Source of the DNA: Planctomycetota bacterium
GTDB lineage: Bacteria; Planctomycetota; Phycisphaerae; FEN-1346; JAACEH01
Length of the DNA: 44,928 nucleotides
Direction of reading: 5' to 3'
Assembly: GCA_016935955.1 (NCBI GenBank)
Contig: JAFGPY010000381.1
Location: forward strand, 1 to 44,928
The notes under the pieces were generated by a model. The model worked only from the letters and a program-made list of their open reading frames with translations. It was not told where the DNA came from and ran no database searches. Below are positions 1-8,493 of the stretch, piece after piece (within the stretch, counting starts at the first letter, position 1; the number at the start of each line of letters is the position of its first letter). Both the position numbers and the translations under genes were made by a program.

Positions 1-1
1 G

Positions 2-70
2 CGGCTGTGCTGTGGCTGGAGCCACGAGTACCTGTTCCGCGTCCTCACCCAGCAAGACCAGGGGCTTTAG
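2..70 (+). CDS. C-terminal end of an unidentified protein (partial)
   Basis: An open frame runs from the left edge to a TAG at 68-70 and gives a 22-residue tail that contains CCGWSHEYLFRV. Codon third positions are mostly G or C, as in the real genes of this window. The stretch is too short to name a family; the paired cysteines could be the end of a zinc ribbon, but that is a guess. The next gene starts 167 bp downstream behind its own promoter. Confidence 0.4.
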   Translation, partial: RLCCGWSHEYLFRVLTQQDQGL

Positions 71-103
71 ATGCGATTGCCCTGGCCCGGAGGGCCAATC
101 GCC

Positions 104-132
104 TTGACTTGTCGTCAACCTTGGGCTAACAT
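104..132 (+). promoter_or_regulatory. Sigma70-type promoter of the RsbW/STAS pair
   Basis: TTGACT at 104-109 and TAACAT at 127-132 are separated by exactly 17 bp, close to the housekeeping consensus. The likely transcript starts near 139 and leaves a leader of about 100 nt before the ATG at 238. Confidence 0.55.
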
Positions 133-237
133 TCCATGTCCGCGCGATGGGTCGATGATCGCGGGTCGGGCCTGCTGAGAGTATCGCCACTGTCCGGCGG
201 CTGATGATGAGGGGCATTCGTAAGGTAGTCTTCACAT

Positions 238-645
238 ATGAACCACACGACCGCCACGTTGCGAATTCCGTCAGAGGTTGATGAGATCAGGGTGGTGCAG
301 GACGCCATCATGGACAGGATGCACGAGGCGGGATTCAACGGAGACTCGTGCTTCGCCGTCAAGCTGGCCCTCGAAGAGTCGCTCATCAACGCCGTCAAGC
401 ACGGCAACCATTTCGATCCGAAACGTTCCGTCTTTGTCCGATATGAAATCAGCCCCGACTGCGTCCGCATCAGCGTCAAGGACGAGGGTCCGGGGTTCGA
501 TCCCGAGCAGGTGCCCGACCCGACCGCCACGGAGAACCTGACCAAGCCGAGCGGCCGCGGCATCATGCTCATGCGCGCGTACATGGACGAGGTCAGCTAC
601 AGTGACGGCGGTCGTAACGTTACTCTCGTGAAGAAGAGACGCTGA
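238..645 (+). CDS. RsbW-like anti-sigma factor / serine kinase
   Basis: 135-residue stand-alone GHKL ATPase of the HATPase_c_2 (RsbW/SpoIIAB) family. These proteins sequester a sigma factor or other partner and use ATP to phosphorylate a STAS antagonist on serine. Visible motifs are the N box around EESLINAVKHGN (residues 46-57, Asn51 as the Mg ligand), the G1 box DEGPGFDP (82-89) and the G2 box GRGIMLMRAY (107-116). Length fits the family. A STAS protein follows 24 bp downstream, so the two probably form a partner-switch pair. No sigma factor lies next to them, so the regulated target is unknown. The start at 238 is preceded by AAGG at 222-225, a rather distant ribosome site. Confidence 0.88.
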   Translation: MNHTTATLRIPSEVDEIRVVQDAIMDRMHEAGFNGDSCFAVKLALEESLINAVKHGNHFDPKRSVFVRYEISPDCVRISVKDEGPGFDPEQVPDPTATENLTKPSGRGIMLMRAYMDEVSYSDGGRNVTLVKKRR

Positions 646-669
646 ACGCTTCTCTGACTGGGCGGCCCT

Positions 670-999
670 ATGGAAATTCGATCCGAGAACGCCAACAAGG
701 CAGTTGTGCTCCAGTTCGTCGGTGATGCCGACGTCTTCAGCGTCGGCCAGGTGCGCGAGGCCCTCGGCGAAGCCCTGGCCAGTTCGGGCAACCATGTCGT
801 CTGCGACCTGACGAAGATGGAGTTTGTCTGCAGCGACGCCCTGGGATGCCTGATCAGCGCCCGTCACGACGCCGAGCGGGCAGGGGGGTTCCTTAAGCTG
901 GTCGGCCCGCAACGACGCATCGCCGAAATCCTCGACACCACCCAACTGAACCAACTTTTCGCCGTCTACCCGACCATCAAAGAGGCGCTGGGCGGCTGA
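670..999 (+). CDS. STAS-domain anti-sigma factor antagonist
   Basis: 109-residue single STAS domain of the SpoIIAA/RsbV type. In this family the unphosphorylated form binds the RsbW-like kinase and frees its target. The segment CSDALG (residues 54-59) aligns with DSSGLG of SpoIIAA, so Ser55 sits where SpoIIAA Ser58 is phosphorylated; the following Ser and Gly are replaced by Asp and Ala. The C-terminal part (LVGPQRRIAEILDTTQLNQLF) is the usual family ending. It is co-directional with the kinase gene and 24 bp behind it, which supports a shared transcript. The ribosome site (GGGCGG) is weak, so translation may be coupled to the upstream gene. Confidence 0.85.
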   Translation: MEIRSENANKAVVLQFVGDADVFSVGQVREALGEALASSGNHVVCDLTKMEFVCSDALGCLISARHDAERAGGFLKLVGPQRRIAEILDTTQLNQLFAVYPTIKEALGG

Positions 1000-1076
1000 C
1001 TTTCCTGAGAGACTTCCGTTCGAAGTGATGCCCTACGGCTGGCGTGGGCCGCCGTGCCCAAGGAACCGTCCACCTG

Positions 1077-2066
1077 TCATGCGTCATGATAGAGTTCGCC
1101 GGGGCCGAGTTCGTCCGGAAACTCTCCGGAGTCGAACAGAAATCGCCGGACCGACGTGCACAGGTGGCACTTGTCGGCGTAGCCGTCCGGTTCGTCGCGG
1201 TAGCCCCGTTCAACGGCCCACGACCGCAATCCCCAAGGGCCCTCGGCCACGAGCAGTCGCCACAGCGGTCCTGGCGTCCGGGTGAGTACCTCGTCCAGCG
1301 GCCGCACGTCGTCCGTGCGACCAAGAATCAGCCCGGCGCAGGTTCCAGGAAAGACGTGGCCCGACGGATCGACATGCACGTGGGCGCTGTCGCGCAGCGC
1401 TTCGCTGCACGCCTGCCCGCGCAGGGCATCGGCCGGGTAACGGTCGACCAGGGGCGACAGTTCCACGGCCGCGCGGCCGGTCATTCTTTCCTTGTGCTGC
1501 GCGAGCGCCTCGCGATAGGCCGCCCGCCGCTCGTCGTCCGACGCCGGCCGCAAATCACGCAGCGACTTCAGGAACCGCCACCTGCGAGCCCGCACGCCGC
1601 CCGGGCCCAGCACCTCGCGGGCGACATCCCATAGCCGCACGACACAATCGGGATCGACAAACGTCTGGTGGTACACGTCGGCCGACAGGCTCAATTGCTG
1701 CATGCCCGCTTGCCGCAACTCCTCAAGCCGCTTGCGCGCCAGCACCTCGTCGGTCGCCCAGTAGCCGTTGGTCTCCACGTAGCCGACGCCGTCGAGCCCG
1801 GCTTCGCGCGCCGCCCGAACGATTCCGAGCAGCCGACCGTAGTCGCCAAACGGCTCGCCGCCACCCAGGTGGATACCGTGGGACTGCAGCCCAAGGCGGA
1901 CCATGGCCCTGAAATGGTCGCGCGCCGCCTCGACCGTCATCCAACCGCGCCGCCGCGGCCCCGACAGTTCATAGCAGTGTGCGCACCGGGCGTTGCACCA
2001 GTATGTAACCAGCAGCCCCGCCGCCGAAATCCGAATAGCATCACCCTCGTCGCTCATGGCTGCCAT
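1077..2066 (-). CDS. Radical SAM protein with a SPASM-like C-terminal cysteine set
   Basis: About 329 residues when read from the ATG at 2066; a GTG at 2096 would add ten. The radical SAM cluster motif CNARCAHC (CxxxCxxC, residues 24-31) binds the 4Fe-4S cluster that cleaves S-adenosylmethionine, and HLGGGEPF is the glycine-rich SAM-binding strand. The C-terminal third holds further cysteines (QACSEAL, FPGTCAG and a final KCHLC), a pattern like the auxiliary cluster of SPASM or twitch proteins. Such proteins often modify peptides or mature enzymes, but no precursor peptide gene or partner adjoins it, so the substrate is unknown. It converges on the STAS gene with 77 bp between stops. Confidence 0.8.
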   Translation of the reverse strand: MAAMSDEGDAIRISAAGLLVTYWCNARCAHCYELSGPRRRGWMTVEAARDHFRAMVRLGLQSHGIHLGGGEPFGDYGRLLGIVRAAREAGLDGVGYVETNGYWATDEVLARKRLEELRQAGMQQLSLSADVYHQTFVDPDCVVRLWDVAREVLGPGGVRARRWRFLKSLRDLRPASDDERRAAYREALAQHKERMTGRAAVELSPLVDRYPADALRGQACSEALRDSAHVHVDPSGHVFPGTCAGLILGRTDDVRPLDEVLTRTPGPLWRLLVAEGPWGLRSWAVERGYRDEPDGYADKCHLCTSVRRFLFDSGEFPDELGPGELYHDA

Positions 2067-2230
2067 TCTAGGCCCTGAATTCTTCGGTGACAACACGCAT
2101 TGAGCGGATTGGCGTTTCAGCCTGCAGAAGCCAATTCAGGGCTCGTTTGACGGATCAGTGATGTGGTGCCTAACCGGCTTCCTGGTAAGTCGTTACGCCA
2201 ACATTCGCGACGTCCGGACATTATCTCAAG

Positions 2231-2259
2231 TTGACGGCAGGGCGGGCCGATATTACCAT
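2231..2259 (+). promoter_or_regulatory. Candidate promoter of the signalling operon
   Basis: TTGACG at 2231-2236 and TACCAT at 2254-2259 with a 17-bp spacer. It lies about 100 bp before the start of the HTH-REC gene, the first gene of a three-gene run that ends at the terminator at 7038-7064. Confidence 0.45.
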
Positions 2260-2364
2260 TGTAAAAATGGGGAAGCTGGGCAAGCTGTCTCCAATTGCTC
2301 GCAGAAAGTGGGCCGCCTCAGCAGGCATGGGAGGCGGGGCAATTGTCCTATTGGAAAGGGCCAG

Positions 2365-2931
2365 ATGATGAAAGAGGTCTTCAGCACAGGCGAAGCCGCG
2401 AAGATCTGCCGCGTGTCGCAACAGACGATCATTCGCTGTTTCGACGCCGGTCGCCTCAAGGGCTTCTATGTTCCGGGCAGTCGCTTTCGCCGCATCCCGA
2501 GGGAGTCGCTCGTGCAGTTCATGAAGGAAAACAGCATTCCGCTGAGCAATCTCGACAGTGGCAAGAAGAAGGTTCTCATCGTGGACGACGATCCGGAAGT
2601 CGTGGATCTGTTCGTCGAGGTGCTGGACCGCGACGGCCGCTTCGAGGTGCGGACGGCCAGTTGCGGGTACGACGCCGGCATCCTGACGCAGCAGTTTCAT
2701 CCCGACCTGATCGTCCTGGACTTCATGCTTCCGGACATCAACGGCAAGGTGGTCTGCGAGACCATTCGCAGCAACCCCGATCTGCAGGACACCAAGATCA
2801 TCGGCATCAGCGGACTGATCGAGCAGGACAAGATTCAGGAACTCTACAAGGCGGGCATCGATGAGTTCATTCAGAAGCCGTTCCGCATCAGCGAACTGGT
2901 GACGCGGATCGGTGAGATGCTGAACGTATAA
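2365..2931 (+). CDS. Excisionase-type HTH protein fused to a response-regulator receiver
   Basis: 188 residues. The N-terminus (about 5-52, FSTGEAAKICRVSQQTIIRCFDAGRL) is a MerR/excisionase-like winged helix that binds DNA. A receiver domain follows from about 68, with the acidic pocket Asp74-Asp76, phosphoacceptor Asp119 in LIVLDFMLPD and Lys171 in IQKPF. The domain order is reversed compared with ordinary response regulators, which carry the DNA-binding part at the C-terminus. The start at 2365 has the ribosome site GGAAAGGG at 2353-2360; the frame is open further upstream but lacks such a site. The next gene encodes a histidine kinase, a plausible phosphodonor. Confidence 0.85.
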   Translation: MMKEVFSTGEAAKICRVSQQTIIRCFDAGRLKGFYVPGSRFRRIPRESLVQFMKENSIPLSNLDSGKKKVLIVDDDPEVVDLFVEVLDRDGRFEVRTASCGYDAGILTQQFHPDLIVLDFMLPDINGKVVCETIRSNPDLQDTKIIGISGLIEQDKIQELYKAGIDEFIQKPFRISELVTRIGEMLNV

Positions 2932-3095
2932 GCCATCGCCGTCGGTTGTCGCGGGCGACGCTCGCGGCGGCCGGCTTGCAGTACCTGACAGATGAGTCGA
3001 CGGCCCAAGCACGGGGGGATCGTGCCGCCGGCGAAAACGAGGAAGACCCCGCGGCACGGACTGCCGGGCGGCCCCCGATCAAGGATGGAAGCGCG

Positions 3096-5375
3096 ATGGA
3101 CGTGAAGGTCCGTAAGGTGCAACTGATCGTTGACCAGGTGGACAACCTGCCGACGCTGCCCATGGTGGCGACGCGGGTGCTGGCCCTGGCGACGAGCGAC
3201 CATGCCTCGGTTCGTGATCTGGCCGACATCATCGAGAGCGACCCTTCGCTGACCAGCCGCATCCTGGCCCTGGTCAACAGCGCCAGTTTCGGCGGCGTGC
3301 GGGCCTCGGTGTCGACGGTTAACCGTGCCTGTTCGTTGCTCGGGTTCGAGGCCATTCGCAACAGCGTCCTCTCGCTGAAGGTTTTCGACCTGTTTAGCCG
3401 CAAGGGGCATAACGCCTATCGCACGTCGTTCGACCGCCGGGCGTTCTGGAAGCACTCGTTGGCCGTTGCAGCCGCGAGCCAGCTGATTGCCCGGACGGTT
3501 CGCGGCGTGAATCCCGAGGAAGCTTTCGTTGCCGGGCTGCTTCACGACATCGGCAAGGTGGCTCTGGACTTCGTGCTGCCCAAGACGTTCGACCAGGTGG
3601 TCCGCCGCGTGAAAGCTCACTGCACGTCGTTCGCCGACGCCGAGAATCGCATCCTGGGTCTGGACCACACGGTGATCGGCAAGCGGCTGACCGAGAACTG
3701 GGACTTCCCGGCCAAGCTCATTAACGTGGTCTGGCTGCACCACCAGGAGGCGGCCCATCTGCCCAACGACCTGGAGGGCCGCGAACTGGTTCGCGTCGTG
3801 GGCTTGGCCGACCTGCTGGCCCGCGAGCAGCGAATCGGCATGGGCAGCCCGATGTTTGCCGCCGAGGCAACGACGGCCCTGGCCGACCAGCTCAGCATCT
3901 CGGCCTCGCACCTGGAGACGATCGGCAAGAAGCTGCACGGTGCCGTGGCCGAGCACGTCCGAATCATGGGACTGGAGAACAGCGACGAGCAGACGCTCTT
4001 TTACGAGAGTGTCCAGAACGCCAATGCCGAGCTTGGGCTCGTCAACGAACGGCTGATGATGGCCACGCGGCAGATGCACAGGCAGAAGCGGCACACGGAC
4101 CTTTTGATCCGCATCAGCCGCTCGCTGTCGGACGCCCGCTCGATGAGGCACCTGCTGGGCGACCTGTGTCGCGCGATGGCCGAGTGGGTCCAGACGGACG
4201 TCTGCGCGGTCTATGTGCTGGGCGATGGGCGCGGGTTCATCGAGGGCACCTTGAAGTCCCAGTACGGTGCTCATCCCGAGCACTTCGTGTTTGAGAACGA
4301 CGCCGGCGGGACGTCTCCTATGCGGCAGGCAGTCCCTTCGCAGGACCACTACGGTCTGGCGCGGGCCGAGCGCAGCGAGGTCTGGCTCTTCGAGCGGTTC
4401 GGCACGGGTATGGGCGAAGGACCGTTCTTCACGTTGCCGATCTTCGCGCATGACGAGCGGCAGGGAGCGTTCGTTTTCAGTTGGCCCGATCCGAAGAACC
4501 TGCCGCGGGAACATGACTGTCGCGAGATGGAGGTCCTGGCCCATGCTGCCGGGTTGAACATCTCGCTGCTCTACCAGCGCGAGCAGACGGTGAGGATGCT
4601 GGAGAGTCTGGCCGACGCGAGCCGCCAGGCATCGGAAGCCAGGGAGGAATTGCTGCACAAGCGCAACCTGGCCAGCGTGGGGGCCATGGCGGCCGGAGCG
4701 GCGCACGAGATCAACAACCCCTTGGCGGTCATCAGCGGGCGGGCCCAGATTCTGGCTGAGACCGAGGAAGACGAGCAGAAGCGACGGGCCCTGGACATCA
4801 TCGCCGACCAGGCGCAGCGCGCCAGCGACATCATCAGCGACCTGATGTCGTTCGCGCGGCCGCCGTCGGCCAAGCGCCAGCCCACAGATTTGGCGACAAT
4901 CGTTCGCAAAGTGGTCGAAACTCAGGCCGAGCATCTGGCCGATAAGGATATTGCCGTCGAGGCCGAGGGATGCCAGGAGCCTGTGGTGGCCAATATCGAC
5001 GGAGAGCAACTGCGCTGGGCCATCGAGGAACTGGTGACCAACGCCTCCTACGCCTGTCAGGCGGGGGGACGGATCACGGTAGCCATCGAGCAGGACCGGG
5101 GCAACGATCGCCTGTGCCTCAGCGTGACCGACACCGGTTCGGGCATGGACCACGAGACCTTGTCGAAGGCCTACGATCCGTTCTTCAGCGGACGGTCGGC
5201 GGGCCGCGGCAGGGGGCTGGGTCTGGCCAAGGTGCAGCGGATTGCCGAGGCTCACGGAGCGTCGGTCCGGTTGGACAGCGCTGTCGGGCAGGGGACGACC
5301 GCCCGACTGCTGTTTGATCTGTCAACGGCTGTCCCGGTGGAGATGTCGCCGGCAACGACATCCGATACGTTTTGA
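3096..5375 (+). CDS. HDOD-domain hybrid histidine kinase
   Basis: 759 residues from the ATG at 3096, which has AAGGATGG 7-14 bases upstream. An N-terminal HDOD domain (about 10-270) keeps an HD-type motif LLHDIGK (His150-Asp151). A central stretch (about 330-500) looks like a GAF-type sensor. The kinase core follows: the H box AAHEINNPLAVISGRA with His537 as the likely phosphorylation site, the N box EELVTNASYAC, the G1 box DTGSGMDH and the glycine-rich lid GRGRGLGLAKVQ. No membrane segment is visible, so this should be a soluble sensor kinase. HDOD fused to a complete kinase is uncommon. The flanking genes each carry a receiver, so this is probably their kinase; the signal is unknown. Confidence 0.85.
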   Translation: MDVKVRKVQLIVDQVDNLPTLPMVATRVLALATSDHASVRDLADIIESDPSLTSRILALVNSASFGGVRASVSTVNRACSLLGFEAIRNSVLSLKVFDLFSRKGHNAYRTSFDRRAFWKHSLAVAAASQLIARTVRGVNPEEAFVAGLLHDIGKVALDFVLPKTFDQVVRRVKAHCTSFADAENRILGLDHTVIGKRLTENWDFPAKLINVVWLHHQEAAHLPNDLEGRELVRVVGLADLLAREQRIGMGSPMFAAEATTALADQLSISASHLETIGKKLHGAVAEHVRIMGLENSDEQTLFYESVQNANAELGLVNERLMMATRQMHRQKRHTDLLIRISRSLSDARSMRHLLGDLCRAMAEWVQTDVCAVYVLGDGRGFIEGTLKSQYGAHPEHFVFENDAGGTSPMRQAVPSQDHYGLARAERSEVWLFERFGTGMGEGPFFTLPIFAHDERQGAFVFSWPDPKNLPREHDCREMEVLAHAAGLNISLLYQREQTVRMLESLADASRQASEAREELLHKRNLASVGAMAAGAAHEINNPLAVISGRAQILAETEEDEQKRRALDIIADQAQRASDIISDLMSFARPPSAKRQPTDLATIVRKVVETQAEHLADKDIAVEAEGCQEPVVANIDGEQLRWAIEELVTNASYACQAGGRITVAIEQDRGNDRLCLSVTDTGSGMDHETLSKAYDPFFSGRSAGRGRGLGLAKVQRIAEAHGASVRLDSAVGQGTTARLLFDLSTAVPVEMSPATTSDTF

Positions 5376-5438
5376 GGAAGCCCGTTCCGGCACACAGGTG
5401 GGGGCGTTTGCGTAAGGCCAAGCGCGCTGGAGAAGGTC

Positions 5439-6983
5439 ATGTCCGAAGCGAGGATTCTTGTTGTCGACGATGAAGCCGAGGTCTGCGAACTCGTGGCCGA
5501 TTGGCTGGCCGAAGAGGGCGAATGGGTCGTCGACTACACGACCGAGCCGCTCAGGGCCCTCGAACAGGTGGGCCAGGCCACGTACGATCTCATGGTCACC
5601 GACCTGTGCATGCCGGAAATGCACGGGCTGGACCTCGCGCGACAGGCACGCGGTCTATGTCCGAACCTCAGTGTCATCGGCATCACGGGCTACGCCAGTC
5701 TGGATTCCAGCGTCGACGCGCTGCGACAAGGTTTTGTGGACTACATTCAGAAACCGTTCCGCGTGGACGATCTGCGGACGGCTGTCTACCGGGCCCTCGC
5801 CAATCGGAGCGAACAGAGTCACGGCGAGTCGGCCGCCGACGAAGTGACCCATGACAATGCGGTCCTTGCCGCCGCGAACGACGATCTCAACAAGCGCCTC
5901 CAGTTGGTCAGCCGCGAACTGACGGCCATGCAGCAACGCCTGGCCGGACAGGTGGCCAACATGGAGATTCGCTGCACTGCGGCCGATCAACTGGACGGCC
6001 AGCGCGATCCGCAGCAGATTCTCGGCATGGGCCTGGTCATGCTCCGCGAGCAGCTTCCGGCTGAGGAGCATGTGATCGTCCTGTTGCAGAAGCAGCCTCC
6101 GCAGATGACCGCCCTGGCGACCATCGAGGACGAGGAGATCGTCATCCGCTGCCAGCAGCGACAATTGGCCCGCGGCGTGCTGCGGGCTGTGCTGAAGCGC
6201 GGCATGCCGGCCCTGATCGAAGACCTTTCCGATTCCCCGGTCCTTGGCGACGTGGAGCAGTGGATCACCGCCCAGGGTTCGTTGCTGCTCTTGCCGCTGA
6301 TCGGCAACAGCCGCACGCAGGCCATCGCGCTGGTCCGTCGCAGCGAGACGGGTACCGCTTTCACGATAGTCGAGACGCGACGAGCCCTGGCCGTCTGCGG
6401 CGAATTGGGCAAGGCCATCGAGATCGCCAAGACGATCGGGCATCAGCAGGGCGAGGTGTTCGCCTGCCTGAAGCAGATGGCCGACAGCACCGAGGGCGAC
6501 GGGCCGATGGCCGGACACGCCCGCCGCGTGACGCAACTGGCTCGCGACATTGCCCGCCGGCTGAGCCTGGACGAGGGACGCGTCCAAGTGCTCGAAGTGG
6601 CGGCGCGGCTGCACGATATCGGCAAGGTCCTGCTGCCGCCCGAAGTCCGGTCGCGCAACGGCCGCCTGAGCGACGAGGAAATGGTCCTGTGGCAGTCGCA
6701 TGCCGAGCGAGGCTGGGCGATGCTGCGGCCGCTGGGTTTCCTGGAAGAGGCCGTTGAGTTGATCCACTATCACCACAACCCCGAGCAGTGGGACGCCGAC
6801 GCGCCCCTGGAGCAACAGATTCTTGCGGCCTCGGAGGCCTACGACGAATTGACTCACGACGGTGTGCACGGCGTGGGGTTGGCCCATGACGACGCCATGG
6901 CGGCGGTCCGGGCGCTCTACGACGATGCCGTGGACGCGGACGTGCTCGGCATTCTCAACCAGTGCGCCGCCCTCAGCCAATAG
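5439..6983 (+). CDS. Response regulator with a C-terminal HD (HD-GYP-like) domain
   Basis: 514 residues. Receiver domain at the N-terminus (ILVVDDEAE, phosphoacceptor Asp55 in TDLCMPE, Lys in IQKPF). A short coiled-coil linker (about 140-180) and a GAF-like middle part follow, then an HD domain at about 345-510 with LHDIGK (His392-Asp393) and YHHNPEQWDAD (His445-His446). In c-di-GMP phosphodiesterases of the HD-GYP class the latter region normally reads HHERxDGxGYP. Here the GYP tripeptide is missing, so c-di-GMP hydrolysis cannot be assumed. It is last in the three-gene signalling run, 63 bp after the kinase gene, and is followed by a rho-independent terminator. Confidence 0.85.
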   Translation: MSEARILVVDDEAEVCELVADWLAEEGEWVVDYTTEPLRALEQVGQATYDLMVTDLCMPEMHGLDLARQARGLCPNLSVIGITGYASLDSSVDALRQGFVDYIQKPFRVDDLRTAVYRALANRSEQSHGESAADEVTHDNAVLAAANDDLNKRLQLVSRELTAMQQRLAGQVANMEIRCTAADQLDGQRDPQQILGMGLVMLREQLPAEEHVIVLLQKQPPQMTALATIEDEEIVIRCQQRQLARGVLRAVLKRGMPALIEDLSDSPVLGDVEQWITAQGSLLLLPLIGNSRTQAIALVRRSETGTAFTIVETRRALAVCGELGKAIEIAKTIGHQQGEVFACLKQMADSTEGDGPMAGHARRVTQLARDIARRLSLDEGRVQVLEVAARLHDIGKVLLPPEVRSRNGRLSDEEMVLWQSHAERGWAMLRPLGFLEEAVELIHYHHNPEQWDADAPLEQQILAASEAYDELTHDGVHGVGLAHDDAMAAVRALYDDAVDADVLGILNQCAALSQ

Positions 6984-7037
6984 CGACGCGTGTTTGCGGG
7001 TTGCAAGAACGTGTCGCACAGCACCACGCCGAAGGAT

Positions 7038-7064
7038 GCCGCGGTCTCCCACCGCGGCTTTTTT
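7038..7064 (+). terminator. Rho-independent terminator of the signalling operon
   Basis: Perfect 8-bp stem GCCGCGGT (7038-7045) / ACCGCGGC (7051-7058), a five-base loop, then six T residues (7059-7064). It lies 55 bp after the stop of the REC-HD gene. Confidence 0.9.
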
Positions 7065-7246
7065 CTTGCTCGCAGACCCTGTTTTCGGGATGATTTGTGG
7101 CAGTCCCGCCTCTGCGATGCCGGGAGGTCGCGATTTCCGTGAATTTCTGATGCCGGCACCCGTACAAACGATGAGTGCGCTGCACGCGACGACGCCTCGT
7201 CCGACCGTACACAATCGCGCCCCCGGTTTCACGAAGGAGATTTCCC

Positions 7247-8467
7247 ATGTCGAGGTTGACCCGTAGGGTCATGAGCTGCGCGTTGACCCTGTTGCTGGTA
7301 GGAGCTGCAGGGCTTCCCATGGCCGCGGCCCAGGATGAGGCGACACCGGCGCCCGCCGCCGAAAAGACCGATACCGCCATCGCTCCGGCCGAGGAAGCTA
7401 AGCCGGCCGCCGAAGGGCATAAGGAGGATGGCTGGCTGACGAGTCTCGAAGAGGCCAAGAAGCAGGCGGCCGCACAGGGCAAGCCGATCTTCATCGACTT
7501 CACCGCGACGTGGTGCCCGCCGTGCAAGATGCTGGACGCCCAGACTTTTCCCGACGAGGGCGTCAAGACGCTGCTGGCGAAATTCGTGACGCTGCGTGTC
7601 GACGTGGACCAGGACCAGGCCACGAGCCAGGCCTACAACATTTCGTCCATGCCGACGCTCGTCGTGGTCGACGCCGACGGCAAGCCCTTGGTTCGCCACA
7701 GCGGATTCATTCCGCCCGAGCCGATGAGGGAATTCCTCGGCGACGTCCTGAAGTTCTCCGAGAGCCTTGCCGCCTACAGGAAGGACGCCACGAGCACCGA
7801 GGCCTTGTTGGTCCTGGCCGACCTGTGCCCGCGGATGGAACTGTCGAAGGACGAGAAACTCGGCTACATCGATGCCGCCATCAAGCTGGCCAAGGAGGAC
7901 GACAAGGCGCAGCGGGCCAAGCTGAAGCTGTCGCGAGGTGTGGTTCTGGCCGTGGCCGGAGACGCGCGGGAGGAGGCCGACCATGCCCTGCAGGAGGCCG
8001 CCAAGCTCGATGCCGACAATGCCGCGGGTGTTCGCGAGCAGGTCGATTGGTACCTGGGCCTGATTGCCGCCGGCAAGGACAAGGACGTGGCCAAGCTGGC
8101 CAAGACCGTGGAGAAGTACATCGCCGATTACCCGCTGGAGAAGATCAAGAATCCGGACCTGCGGCTGCAGGCGCTGCTCATGCTCTTCCAGGTGTCGCGC
8201 GACCAGGGACAGTACGAGACTACCGTCAAGGTGCTCGAAACGCTCAAAGCCGAGTTCGCCGAGAAGCTGGGCGCCGACAAGATCGACCAGGCCCTTGCCG
8301 CCATGAAGGCCGAACTCCAGAAGGAGCAGGAACCCGCGGAGGGCACGAGCACCGAGACGCCGGCCGGCGCTGCGACACAACCGGAGGAGAAGCCGGCCGA
8401 CACCACGACCAAGCCTGAGGAGAAACCCGCCGAGGACGGTGGGGCGATGCCGGACGCCGGCGAATAG
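7247..8467 (+). CDS. Secreted thioredoxin-fold protein with helical C-terminal part
   Basis: 406 residues. An N-terminal signal peptide (SRLTRRVMSCALTLLLVGAAGLPMAAAQ) points to export. A thioredoxin domain (about 63-175) carries the active-site motif WCPPCK (Cys90, Cys93) and the cis-proline region SSMPTLVV. A helical region (about 180-370) looks like tandem TPR-type hairpins. The tail is low complexity, with the TKPEEKPA motif repeated. A periplasmic disulfide reductase or oxidase role is plausible, since CPPC is common in DsbE/TlpA-like proteins; the client is unknown. The start at 7247 has AAGGAGA at 7234-7240. It converges with uvrA, 26 bp between stops. Confidence 0.85.
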   Translation: MSRLTRRVMSCALTLLLVGAAGLPMAAAQDEATPAPAAEKTDTAIAPAEEAKPAAEGHKEDGWLTSLEEAKKQAAAQGKPIFIDFTATWCPPCKMLDAQTFPDEGVKTLLAKFVTLRVDVDQDQATSQAYNISSMPTLVVVDADGKPLVRHSGFIPPEPMREFLGDVLKFSESLAAYRKDATSTEALLVLADLCPRMELSKDEKLGYIDAAIKLAKEDDKAQRAKLKLSRGVVLAVAGDAREEADHALQEAAKLDADNAAGVREQVDWYLGLIAAGKDKDVAKLAKTVEKYIADYPLEKIKNPDLRLQALLMLFQVSRDQGQYETTVKVLETLKAEFAEKLGADKIDQALAAMKAELQKEQEPAEGTSTETPAGAATQPEEKPADTTTKPEEKPAEDGGAMPDAGE

Positions 8468-8493
8468 CCGCAGGCGTCCCCGAGATCACACAA

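Noticed and set aside
2871..5255. Long open frame (794 codons) on the minus strand
   Set aside because: It lies opposite the HDOD-histidine kinase gene. High GC at third positions opens antisense frames; the product is rich in Arg, His and Gln without any motif, whereas the plus strand has complete kinase boxes.
5655..7232. 525-codon minus-strand open frame
   Set aside because: It runs antisense to the REC-HD gene and even through its terminator; no ribosome site or domain.
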